Source: Amphirosellinia nigrospora
Lineage: Eukaryota; Ascomycota; Sordariomycetes; Xylariales; Xylariaceae
Direction of reading: 5' to 3'
Assembly: GCA_004123355.1 (NCBI GenBank)
Contig: SCHM01000003.1
Coordinates: forward strand, 372,001 to 436,000
Length of the DNA: 64,000 nt
A program made the translations under genes and the position numbers. Of this stretch, positions 48,654 through 59,979 are shown in pieces. Each line of letters begins with the position of its first letter. The stretch's first letter is position 1. The notes below the pieces were generated by a model. The model saw only the letters and a list, made by a program, of their open reading frames with translations. It ran no database searches and was not told the DNA's origin.

Positions 48654-48780
48654 CCGGGCCTCGCACACCTACATATATACCTAATAAGCAGGTACCTACC
48701 TACACTGCAAACCAAGGCTGCCCAGGCTTAGGTATTGAGTTGTAGTTTGGTAGCGAACTTACTTGTACATACCTTACCTA

Positions 48781-48800
48781 CTTACTTACTTACTTACTTA
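48781..48800. repeat. (CTTA)5 microsatellite
   Basis: Five CTTA units, preceded by the related ACCTTACCTA. Confidence 0.9.
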
Positions 48801-49676
48801 CATATCCGACACCAAACCACCATCAGAATCACAGGCACGTACGCTGGAACCCCCGTCGCATTGACATCGTCTTGCGCCTACTTCGGGTGCCGTCACGACT
48901 CGCGCAACCCACCAAACAGGCACCCCGTGCCGCACTCGAAGCCAGCCAGCCCGAGACCATCGCAGTCGCCAAACCATTTCCAATCTCATTCTAGTTCGGC
49001 GCGTGATTGTACCGCCATCGAGGTGACCCCGTGTGTATATCGCCTTCGTTCTTGCGATGCTATCCTAGGTCAATTGAATCAATCGCCTCGTGAATTCACG
49101 GACCTGCAGCGTCCCGACGATGGACTTGATTGGATAGAGGAATACCACCCAACCGCACCACCCATTCAACGCCGTTCCCCTCGCCTGCCCGCCTGCCCGC
49201 CTGCCTGCCCGCAGACTACAAGCAGAACGATATTCCAAATTACCGACTCTCTCGTCACCATCGCCGTTTGCGTGCGCGCGCGCGCCTTGCTTGGTTCACT
49301 CCGTGTCGGTTAGTTTGTCTAGCGCCAGGGCCATCGTGATTTCTCCCCGGTTTACCCCCTTTTCGACTGCGTGACCAACTCCCGGATACGGGCGATGAAT
49401 AGCGCCCTGCTGTAATGTGTCTAGGACACGGCACACCACTTGCCAGGAAGAGACGAGCCGAGACGAGACGATTAGGAGGAAGACTCTAGATTGGGCTCAG
49501 AGTAGGCGTGAAAATAGATGTGAAAGTAGGCCGGCATTGGTAGAGAACGTGAGGGAACAGAACCGCCCGCCTTCGCCCCGGTTGTTTCTCTCATCGCTAC
49601 GTCGTACGCGCGCGTGAGCAAGTGCTGCATCGTCGCGGTAGCTTCATGCGCGCACGAGGAAAGACTAACCTGGAGA

Positions 49677-52471
49677 ATGGATTTACGCGCTATGCTGAAC
49701 GCGGATGGAGGAGGCGCTGGTGGTGATCGATCAAAGGCAGCCCTTCGGCCTCCCCCTCCGCCGCCGCCAGGCCACACGATATCGACTTCTGCTGCTGCTG
49801 CTATCGCCGTTCCTGGCCCCCCTACGCCTGGGACACCCATTCAGACAGGGCCACCACTGCCGCCGCAATCATTCCGCGACTACAGTCACTCGACGCACGC
49901 GTCGCCCATCTCCCAGCCACGCGACTACCCGCCACCCGGCCACCCGAATCATAATCCAGCCTCCGCAGGGCCTGGGCCTGGGTCAGCGCCGTACGCCTCG
50001 CCAACAAGCTACCACCACCCGTCGCCCGGCGGCCCGTTCTCGGCGCGGCCGTCTGTGCCTCCGCTTCAGCCGCTAGCTCCTCACGATCTACGGTCCCCTG
50101 GCAGCGCGTCGTTGTCCGGACCCTCGCCGTACCGTCACACGCCTACGTCCTCTGCCAGCGTTGGCAGCACAGGTTATCCATTCCCACCTACTCAACAGCC
50201 ACCCGCGAGTCCCATACAACAGCGTCACCAGTACGGCCCTCCTAATTATTCGCGCGATAGCTATTCTTCGCAGCCCCCCGTGGCTTCCCACGGATCCGTT
50301 TCTTATCCCCAGGGCCAACAGCAGCAGCATCAACAACCACAGCCACTACCGCCGCAGCACCAACAGCCCATACCACAGACGCCGCCTGTTGGCACGCCCG
50401 GCGGCAGTCAACAATATTTACACCAGCGGTCGCTCTCTATCCAGTCGACACCGACGCCCACCTCGGCGCATAGCCAGCACCCTCCATACCCCCCTTCGTA
50501 TGCTCAAGGCAGTCCCGTCGCGACACACCATCCTCCTTCCGCGCGTCTCGACCAGCAGCACCATCGACATCAGTCACCGCAGCCTGCCACGCCACGCGGG
50601 CCACATATGACCGCTCCTCCTCGGCAATCGCCCGCTGCGAGTTACCAACAGCAGCCGCCCAGCCCGTATCATACACGCATGCCATCTACTTCGTTGCCAT
50701 ATCAGCAGATAATGAAGACATCTCCTCCTCCCCCACCGCCGGCGTCTATTCCCCGAATGCCGAGCGGCGGACACAGTGCGTATGACGCAGTGAGCGAGTC
50801 TCAAAGAAGATCGCAGTCGCAGCAATCACGCAGCGAGCGTGAAAGGAGCGTCAGTGTCTCACCAAAAACACGTGTGCCTTCCCTGCCCAGCAGCACTGGC
50901 CAGTCGGCCTCTAACGAGCATCAAGACCCATTCCACTCCCAACGTCTGCAGCATCACCCGCCCCCAGCCTCTGTGGCCACCATGGAAGCGCAGCGCGACG
51001 CGACCCCTGCCAAGCGCAAAATGGACGACCGAGATTTGCGACCCGACGAGGTGGAGAATCAACGCCAGCCACCGCCTCCGCCCAGGATGAATGGGAACCA
51101 CGTCCTTCCTCCGCAACTGCAACCGCATCCGCAAACTTCATCCACTCCGTCCATCTCGCCCATCATGTCCCGAAAACGGCGCATCGTATATAGCAGCCTC
51201 CCATTTGGGCCCAAGGTGGTCGTAAGCGGACACCCACGGCAAGCCGCAACTTTTCCATCATACAACATGGGCCCAACGCTTCCAACTCGGCCGCCCCCAT
51301 CAACGGTGCACAGCGCGAATCCGGCCCGACGAGCCGAGTAGAGCACGCGTCTCGCCACGCTTCGCCAGAAACAACACGGTCGACCACTCAGACTAAGGAT
51401 GAGCCCAGTCAAGTCGCGGCTAAGGACCCCTTGACATTCGGAGGGCAACCCTTCCCTTGGGAGCCTTCGATCGAGGCCTCGAAGCCTATCGATATCATAT
51501 CTCGCCACGTCGCCGACTTTTTCGGCATCAACGTCTTGCACCGCCTGGATCCCGCCGAGTTGCGTGCTCGTGGTGCAGAGATTGAGATCGAGGCCAAGCT
51601 TGGTATCATCATCGACAAGAGTACCAACGAGCGTGTCGAATTGCCCAGGGTGCAAGCCGGAGAATGCATAATAGGAGAAGGGACCAGGACAGGCTTCCGG
51701 AGTTCGATGACTGAGGTTCGTGACAAGACACTCCATAATATGGTCCCTTGATGCATCCATCCAACTCCCCATCTTCTCACGTCAACGTTCATACTGATCA
51801 ACGTCTACCACAGAATCAACACAGGGAGCTCAATGAGTATCTAAACAACCAGGTGAAAGCCTCGTTGTTCCCTCGCAATTCGACGGCCGCCCGCGCGTGC
51901 CGGTCCAATACGTCCACAGACGACAGATCGACCGGTTCTTCGAACTACCGGCTCATCTTCGCCAAAGACTACCCCCTTCGATCGTCCGCTTTCTCACTTC
52001 GAACGCGCCGCTCAAGGCCCGGATCACATACGACCAGAAGACGGGGGATGTGCTCGCCAAGATCGTGAAAGTGCGAGTGGCCGACCTCCACATCCACATG
52101 GCCCATATGCCCCTGGACTGTCGGATCAGTATCAATATTGAATGGACTGGGACGGCCCCCCCAGGAAATCGAAGAGAATCAGATACCGAATAAGGACCGG
52201 CACCAGATCGTAATAAAGACAGGCTCAGCTACACCCACGGGTTCTACCAGGTCGATCTCACTCAGGTCACACAAGATGCCCACCCCCCACACGGACAAGC
52301 TGGACCGTCGTCCAAGGAACACGAGCTCGAGGTCGAGTTAGAGTCGCGTGTATTATACGAACACGGCCGCCTTCTCATGAGGGGTGAACCAAACAGATAT
52401 ACGGACCTGGTCGACGGGTTTCTCGACAACGTACGCGTATTAGCAAAGCGCTGTCCCCGCCTACCATGTGA
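49677..52471 (+). CDS. CET1: mRNA-capping RNA 5'-triphosphatase, Cet1 family
   Basis: Cet1 removes the gamma-phosphate of nascent mRNA, the first step of capping, in the nucleus. Fungal Cet1 is a metal-dependent tunnel enzyme. The start MDLRAMLNADGGGAGGDRSK fits filamentous homologues. Residues ~25-500 are a disordered Pro/Gln/Ser-rich region (PPPPPPPGHT, QQQQHQQPQPLPPQHQQ). The catalytic tunnel begins at LHRLDPAELRARGAEIEIEA with the metal-binding EIEIEAKLGII. It continues in other frames with RPRVPVQYVHRRQIDRFFEL, ARITYDQKTGDVLAKIVKVR, LDCRISINIEW and HELEVELESRVLYEHGRLL, where the second ExE metal site appears as EVELE. An intron at about 51718-51813 lies between the strands. Frame slips near 51175, 51220, 51340, 51890, 52160 and 52270 are needed. 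The stop is uncertain (52471, or 52592 in the alternative frame). Confidence 0.85.
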
Positions 52472-52592
52472 TTTCTTGTACTTGTTACTTTTTGGGGGTT
52501 GCAAATCTCGGCTTCAAGGGTGCTCTACTCTACTGGGGCGCGATACCGGTTTTTCAAAACAAGCTACGGCCTTCGGTACAAATAATGGATAA

Positions 52593-53882
52593 AACAACCC
52601 AGCGGGTTTTGAGAGAGTGTGAGAGGCAGGAAGGATATTATATCATGATACCACGGCCAAGTACCCATTGCACATTAGTAGGCGGTGACTATCCAAGGCC
52701 AAGATTAAAATGTAGAGAGTAGGGTATGGATGAAGAGTTCGAATCATAAGAACTGGATTTATCTGTTACATCCTTACTATGTGATCTGTATTGTTTCCTT
52801 CGGGACGCAATTGATCGGTGCCAGGACTCATTCCCGGGGCGAGGTACAGGTCTAACGGGAGCAACGAACTGTGTTCAAGTCTTCTCTAGTACTGCATCTG
52901 TAATTCATAATGGTCAATGGTATATATATGTCTTTTGGAGTTTCCAAGGTCACTGCTTGCTAAGCTCATAGGACTTTGGCTCTGACAAGTTCTATTGGGT
53001 AGCATCTCTTCAGACTTACCCGACATTTGCAAGTGTTGCTTCCATAACATGTGGGTAGGTCCAGATCCAAGCCAAATTGTATTATTCTTGTCACTAATGA
53101 ATGGCGTGAAACATGAGACTTACGCTTCCCTCGTCTCTTTACGGTGAACTACCTAGCTGAGGATTAAAAATATTGTATCGACGTTACTAAAATACTCTAT
53201 TAATCCTCACAGCTTGTTTTTAAAATATACGGAACTGCAAGCAATAAACAAACCCTACGATGGTTCCACAAGAATAAGGGTGAGCCTCCATGGGACAAAG
53301 ACAGCACAACACGTGAGCTTTAAATAAGGGTAGTTGACCAAGAAATCAATGGCCTGCCAGATAACTGACAATCAAGGGAGGTAAGGCAAATAGACCAGCG
53401 GATCCTGCAGTGGGAGGAATCAATTGGAATAGACCTGTTAATACACGATAATTCATAAGTCACAAAGAGGGATGTAAGTCGACGCATCAGCAATGTCACC
53501 TCTGGTTCCAGCATAACTGACACTTGAAAACATTTTAAGACGCATTTGGAGCTTTGAGAGACCAAACAAGTACCAAACAAGTACCAAACAACAAATGAAA
53601 TTGGCTATGGAGGATCGATTACATCGTCCGTGTATCGGGGCATCCCAATTCCCCAACGACCATCACCCGAGCGTCCATCTTCTTACATGATTATCCTCTA
53701 AATAAAAAGCGATCGATACTTCGACGCAACGCGACGCGACACAATCACTTCCCAACTCCAATCCCGAATTTCCACAGAGAATTCTAATTTTACTCTCCCT
53801 TACCTTTCTCCACTTAATCTCGGTATTCTCTACGCCTACCCGGATTCGCTACCCTCCTCACTCCCCGAACTCGAGAAGAGAT
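52593..53882. other. Convergent spacer
   Basis: AT-leaning DNA between the 3' ends of CET1 and the large zinc-finger-like gene. It contains an 11-bp tandem repeat at 53561-53593. The open frames at 53320-53656 have no family features. Confidence 0.45.
53561..53593. repeat. 11-bp tandem repeat, three copies
   Basis: ACCAAACAAGT is repeated; the third copy ends in CA instead of GT. Confidence 0.9.
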
Positions 53883-56800
53883 CTACCGACGATATCGGCG
53901 ACTCGGAAGAAGAAGGGAAAGAGAGGAGGGAGGGCGAGGAGAGCTGGACTCGGCCGCGTCACGCGCGGCGCGCTGCTTCTTCGGAGACGGCGGGGCGTCA
54001 GGATCGAGGTTCGCGACGGGGTCCGACACGGCGCTGCGCTCCGAATATTCGTACGCGTCGGACCCGGACTCCGACTCGGTCGATCGCTTGCGCTTTGTCT
54101 TCTTCTTCTCCCCGTCTCCATCCTCGTCCTCGTCCTCGTTCTCGTAGTCGTCGTCCTCGTCTAAAGCCTGCGCCTCTAGGACGTTGAGAATATACTGGAA
54201 ACCTACGTTCGGATTCTTGGCCTTGCTGGCGGGCGCCTTAGATTTATAGGCGTCCGGCCAGGTGTCCGAGGACAGCTTCCCGCCCAGCGCGACGTACTCG
54301 GCTAGCTGGCCCTTGACGAAGTCCCAGTTCTCCTGCGCGGTCCCCGGCTTCGGGTTGATCTTCCCCAGGGCCTCAAAGGCCGCGTCTTGCGACCCGCTCG
54401 TGGTGGACACGTGCTGCTTGCCCCCGTCCTTGGCGTGTCTCTCTGCTGCGTCCTGGATCCACTTCTTCGCCTCTTCCGCCGTGCCCTTGTTGTAGTTCGG
54501 GTTATATGCCGTGTGGATGTCGAAGTTGGGCTCTGTCTTGGGGTTGACCACAGGCACCGATTTCTTTTTCGAGGGCTTTGGAGACGTGATAAAATTCACC
54601 GTCTTCTTCTTCTTCTTCGCCTTCTCCCCCTCTTGTGGGCCGGATCCCTTCAAGTAATCAGTCACTTTTTGAGGCGTGTTCTCTATAGCCACAGTCGGAA
54701 TCTTCTTTTCCTTTTTCTCCGTATGGTTTTTTATATATGCTGTGATATCAATAGGCGTGCCGAACGCCTTGTTGGTCGTTTTCTCTGCTGTCGGAGCCGC
54801 AGTCTCCTCCTTTGTGTACTTGAATAAGTTTGACCAGAAATCTTTCTTAAGAGGCGTCTTCACCTCTGGTTGCTTCACCTCTGGTTGCTTCACCTCTGGT
54901 TTCTTCGCCTCGGGTTTCTTCACCTCTGGTTTCTTCACCTTTGGTTTCTTGGTTTCTGGTTTCTTCGCCTTCGGCTTCTCGGGGGTCATGTTCGGAATGA
55001 CGATAGTACTGATGCTCGAATCTGTATCCTCGGAGCTCGTGTCGGGCGGGGTGACATCAAATTCCATCTTGGGCAGCGAATCGAGATCGTCCTCTTCCGA
55101 GCTCTCCTTCTCCTTGTCGTGCTCTAGATCTGACAAGCTGAGGTCAGAATCATCAGAGTCAATCGACTCGAACAGGGAGTCTTCATCAGGTATGTCTTTT
55201 TCTGAAGCCTTGGGGATATCTTGGTGAGTTTTCATGTGCTCAGCAAGCTGTTGTTGGTCCATGCGGGTTGTGATGGCACCGCAAACGAAGAAAAGGTCAC
55301 AAAGTCTCTCTGGGACGGATTCCTCCACGCTAGCCTGTCCATATTTTTGCAGGATGTCGGTGACGTGTTCCGACTCGAAATGCTCAGCGATCTGGTCTAT
55401 GTCATAGTAAGGGAGGAGATTATCGTTCTTATTACAGAGAAAACAGCGCATGACGCGGTGCTCCATCCTTACATGCTGATCGAGGCCGGCTGAATCAGCG
55501 AACGTGAAATAACGGTCACAATCAGCATATGGACATTCCCGGGTCCGGTCAAGCAGTTGGAAGCGCAGAGAGTGAACTTCGTGTTGGAGCCGGAGCATTT
55601 CCGTCGGCGTCATCATGGCAATCGACACGCCGGGCACGCCGGGGCCCGTCTTGATCATGGATTCCAAGGGTGGTCCATGGAGGGGCATGACTGGCTTCAG
55701 CGGGTTGGTAAATATAGAGTTCACGCTTGAGAAGGTGCGCTCGCGTAGCATTTTCATTCTCATAACCTCATCTACCGAGTGGTGCTGTCCGAACGTGATA
55801 TCGGGAGCTGGATTGATCGGCCATGATGTTGGTTCGCCCTTTATCCCACCCTTTACCTCTCCAGACGGCACGGTCGCCGATTTGCCCTGTTCTGTCGGAA
55901 TCGAACCCGAATTATTCAAGGCCGCATATCGTGGACCCCATATTGTTTTTTGCGGGATCGCTACCATTTTGTTAGTGTCAGTCGCCGCCAGAGGGAGATG
56001 GCTTTTCTATACTTACACCACTCATTTCCTAGATCTTCAATAGAAACAACCAATTCCGGTACAATGATATTCCTTCGAATCCACTGCCATTGCTCTTCAG
56101 TCGTGTTATGGTGGATGCTAAGCTCAGGTGAAACGACGCCGGGTCGGCAGCGGTCAAGGTGACAACGTGTGAGGAGTCCTGGGGGTTGTAGTGACTATCT
56201 ATGCGCTTACGGACGAAAGCCTTGAATTGAGCCAGATCATATTCGATGAGTGGCAAATCCACCTTTTTCTTCTCATTCAACCCCTGTAGACGATAGGTCT
56301 TGTACACCGGGCGAACGACGAGGCAAAACCCTCCGTCTGGAATTACTACAGAAGCTAAAAATCCCTGCCAGTCCTGTAGAGATTGTTTATTGTTGATAAT
56401 GCTGGAGACGGCAATACGTGTCGGCTGCTGTGAGATTTGATTGAAATTGGTACCTGGTAACCAAACCTCAAAGCCGCAGCATTCTCCCTTCAATTTCACA
56501 TCCTCCAGGCACAATTCGACAGCCTGGAACACTTTGCTCAGGCCGACGCCATCCTTAGTGGAATTGGTCAACTTGAAATCGTCCCGGTCCAAGTGAGGTA
56601 GCTTCCTTGATGTGAAGACCCCCGGGATGACCACTGGGACAACGGCGTGCTCCAAATTCTTTAGCATAAATGAGATAGTCGGGAGTGGGCTCCATTCGCT
56701 CTGTCCCTCAACCACCTGATCCCATAGTCCTCCTGGCGGGTCAAGGTACTGATAGCCAGCACCGATATAGTCGTGTTGGTACAAGACCCAGGCATGCGGC

Positions 56801-58346
56801 GCGTCCGTGAAAAACAAGACCTGCATGGCAAGCATATACTCCTTGCTGAACTGGTGAGGTTTGTGCGTGGACCTCAGTTTTTGGGGTACCCTCATGTATG
56901 CCACCTCCTTCTTAATGGTGTCCTCGATTCGGACGATACCCGGCTCTGTAGTCGAGGGTTGATACCCTCCTGGACGATTTGCATCTGTTGCTTCGCCCTC
57001 GTCTCCAACACGAACGAAGCAAGCAAGGTTATCGTTACCGCCTTTTTCGAAGTATCTTTGGACCAGCTTCCATGACTTATCGCTACCAGGAGGATTATAG
57101 ACGGCATGGCGAAGCGTACCAAAGGCATTCTCCACGAATTTGAGGGGAGACGTGCGCCAGATCTCAACGCAGATGGGTCGATCTACCCCGCTCCAATTAC
57201 TGATTAGCCTGTCGACGGTGCGCACAAAATCGACGTAATGGGGCGATGTATTCATTGAACCTTGCCAGCCGTAAACCCGTAACGGTCCAGTTGATTCGTT
57301 TGAGGAGTTCTTGGTAGGTTTTTTATGCTTGAGAGTTGGTGAGCTCGCGAAGTTGGCCGCCTCGTCCTCTTCTTCCTCCTCCTTCTTGATCTTCTTCGTC
57401 TTCTTGGGTTTGGGCTTGCTAAGCCACTCGGGTTGAAACCCCATCGCCAGCTTTTTCGTGTGAGGATGCTGGCTAAACCAGTCACCGAGGTCCATTTCCT
57501 CATCTTTAACTGGTATCTCTTGTACGGCCTTGCCTTTCGCCTTCTTCTTAGTGGCAGAGAAGGCACTGATACCACCACCACGGAGACTAATATCCCTACC
57601 GGTATGCAACTGTAATACGATAGTTAGCTTGCGAGATGATACATGTAGTGATTCGGTTCTAGTAACAACTTACGCGTCTCCTTCGTGTTATACTTGTTTA
57701 AAAACGCCAGGGGATCAGCTGGGAACGCGGCAGTTTTGGCATCCAGGGGCTCCGGGTCTGGTGGTAAGGAAAACGGCAATGTCCCCATACGCAACGGTTC
57801 CACTTGAAATCCGAAGTAAAGACATGTCAACTTCATGGCCAGCGTATCAGTAGCACCTTTGAAACGTGTCTCAAGGGTATCATGGTACCATTGAGCGTTT
57901 CTGCGTTGCCAAGCGACGAGGTCAGGCGGGCCTGACTGAGGCGTGATGAGTTTGATTTCATGGTCGTCGAAAGTGCCCTGAAGGATATCGTCGATTGAAA
58001 TACCAGGGGTGCGTAGTAGAGAGAGAAAGTAGTTTTCTATCTCCCGAAACTTTTCGTGCTCTGGGCGAAGTAAGGTATTAAGTCTCTGTGAGAAAGGTAT
58101 TTTGCGCCGGATAGTGGTGTGCCCTTCTTCGTCCTCCTTTTCGCTGGAAACGAAAGCCGCGCTCTCTTTATAGGGAGTTATATCCATAGCTTCTTCGTCA
58201 GAAATATAACCCAAGTTTTCCTTTTTGGGAACCGAACCCAGAGCTTCTTCGTCGGAGCTATATTTCACATTCCCGCTACCGGTGAAGGGTAGCAACTCCT
58301 CATCCGCCATTACGTCGTCCATTTCGATATCCCCTCCATACGCCAT
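53883..58346 (-). CDS. Very large fungal protein with C2H2-like zinc fingers, function unknown
   Basis: Three long open blocks read as one gene of about 1,450 residues. Block 1 (58346-57670) starts MAYGGDIEMDDVMADEE and has acidic repeats SSDEEALGS, ISDEEAMDI and VSSEKEDEE. A short intron (branch GCTAAC, acceptor TTACAG) leads to block 2, which starts SLRGGGISAFSATKKKAKGK. Block 2 has a Lys-rich linker (KPKPKKTKKIKK) and a likely folded domain (PLRVYGWQGS to GLWDQVVEGQ). An intron with donor GTAAGT near 56017 joins EDLGNEW to SIPQKTIWGPRYAAL. Block 3 has CPYADCDRYFTFADSAGLDQ followed by H and MRCFLCNKND with a later HFESEH, so two Cys/His finger-like units, then a KPEVK repeat and a basic, acidic-patched tail. 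One frame slip lies near 56131. Nuclear or chromatin role is only inferred. The C-terminal end is uncertain. Confidence 0.65.
54859..54978. repeat. Coding 15-bp tandem repeat (KPEVK-type)
   Basis: Eight 15-bp units based on TTCACCTCTGGTTGC encode, on the minus strand, a K-[KQ]-P-[EK]-[VAT] repeat in the linker of the large zinc-finger-like protein. The first three units differ by at most one base; units 4, 7 and 8 have diverged more. Confidence 0.9.
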
Positions 58347-59264
58347 CTTCAATGAGGTGACGGCTGTATATGGCACCGTGGCATGTTAAAGGCAAGTCTA
58401 GTTCCGGGACCCTAGTATTTGATTGCTGCTCGTTACTCTCTCTTGTTTTGTGGAAGAAAAAAGCTTTTTTTAGGCAATCAACGGCGTTTTCATACCTTGG
58501 AGGTGGTCTCCAAGCGAAGCTCAGACAGCTCTCTTACGACAGACGAGGTGGGAATGGAAACGACCAGACACGACCAGGGGAGCTGGGGCCGTGGAGCATA
58601 GTAAACAAGGGAAGAATCGAAGTTAGCAGCGAGATATCGGGTCTACTTGGACAAAGAACGAGGGACAAGGGACGTTACTCTGAACTACGAAAACATTCTC
58701 AATTATCCACAATTATCCCCAAAACAACTACATTCCACTCTTTTGGGTCCATCACAGTCGATGGTTGGGGATATCATTTCGCTCCAGGCTTTAAGCCACA
58801 TCCGTCGCAAACAAAGCTCATGGTCGTTTTCGGAAGATAAGAGCTGACGCCAGGGACTATAACAGGGCGAAGCGGCTAGTGATGGCGAACGGCGATTTAG
58901 CGCATAGGGTGATTCACCCTGTCTTTGTCGAGACGCTAAAATAAGACCTGAGCGCTGCCATGAGTGCCGCATAGGCGAGTATTCACATCTGGAATGTGAT
59001 GTCTACCTTTAGGGTCATGGCAATGATATGTATATAACCGATTATGTAGTATATTTTTACCATAATAAGTGAACGTACTTGTATATTAATACCCCACGCT
59101 CTCCTCAACTACTCGCTGTGAATATAGTCTGAGTATAAGCAGAATTTGAACTGTTTTGCCCTCCAAGGTCCAACCTTATTTGAAGCCGGAACCGCATACG
59201 CCTGGCAAGCACCAATTAGGTACTTCATATTCATTAAGTGCCATAATGTCGGACATGGAACTTA
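58347..59264. other. Spacer upstream of the large gene
   Basis: It holds the promoter of the large minus-strand gene and the 3' side of the decayed esterase. The plus-strand open frame at 58370-58840 has no family features. Confidence 0.4.
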
Positions 59265-59979
59265 TTACTCAGGTGACTCCGAGTAGTAGCTAGCCATGTC
59301 TCTGTTTATCAAGCGAGCGATATCATCTACGCCCTGAGGTTCTTTAAGCCAATGCCCGCCATTTTCGTATTCTCTCCATTCTACTTGAAGGCGCCATGAC
59401 TGAAGGATATCTCTGAGTTCTCTGCCATGTTTTATTGACACCACATCGTCATCTACCGAGTGGGCTAAGAAGATAGGTGTACTGCGGCTCGATTCCATGA
59501 CTACTAAGTGCATGACCTGGGCATATCTGGCGAGAATTTCGATATTTGACGTGTTCTCGACTCTTGGGCTCTATTACAGTCGCGAACCCTTGACTAATTC
59601 CAGCAAGAAAGATCCTCTCTCGTGGCACTGACGTTTCCTCGTCCTCGACGATTCTGAGAATTTTTCGGATGCTTTGATGCAGCCCAGGATGTTGCAGTTC
59701 TGGGTGTTCTGCTGGGTTCTCAACTGACCACATGTCGAACCATTGCGACATCTCGACACCAAATCGTTCAGACTGTAGGGAAGGGGCACTAGGGAATACT
59801 TATTTAATATCTGGGAAAAGGTCTTGGAGCGTTCGTGGCTGGTCAACTGGCTCGGATGCCTCGCTCTCGAAAAGTTCGTCTGCAAATTCCCTAAAATGAC
59901 TGTCACGGCCATGTAAAAATATGACTGTATGTGTGTGCGCTGCCTTGGGCTCTACTATAAATGTAGTGTCGCTGGCCAT
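59265..59979 (-). pseudogene. Decayed acyl-protein-thioesterase-like carboxylesterase
   Basis: The start MASDTTFIVEPKAAHTHTVI leads to the oxyanion-loop motif FLHGRDSHFREFADELFESE. Later EMSQWFDMWSVENPAEHPEL and the nucleophile elbow IFLAGISQGFAT (GxSxG) belong to the fungal acyl-protein thioesterase/phospholipase group. The Asp (LAHSVDDDVV) and His (YENGGHW) of the triad are also present near 59450 and 59360. A TAA stop follows FPDIK at about 59803, where relatives have Trp-Val-Phe-Pro, and a segment of perhaps 50 residues between the serine elbow and the aspartate strand is missing, with a frame change. Two separate defects that are not homopolymer slips make this a likely pseudogene, unlike the other broken genes in the window. 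Confidence 0.65.

Larger units (their letters stand above)
46942..49676. other. Long repeat-rich divergent region between RPN2 and CET1
   Basis: About 2.7 kb with no convincing protein gene. It holds at least four short tandem arrays (own entries) and a dense set of TACCTA/TAGGTA words. A long 5' leader for CET1 is likely at 48.8-49.6 kb, but the open frames there (for example 48735-49313) have no family features. Confidence 0.5.

Noticed and set aside
59265-59979. RIP (repeat-induced point mutation) as cause of the stop
   Set aside because: A single TGG-to-TAA change is compatible with RIP, but there is no general C-to-T bias in this stretch that I can judge by eye, and the internal loss is not a RIP effect.
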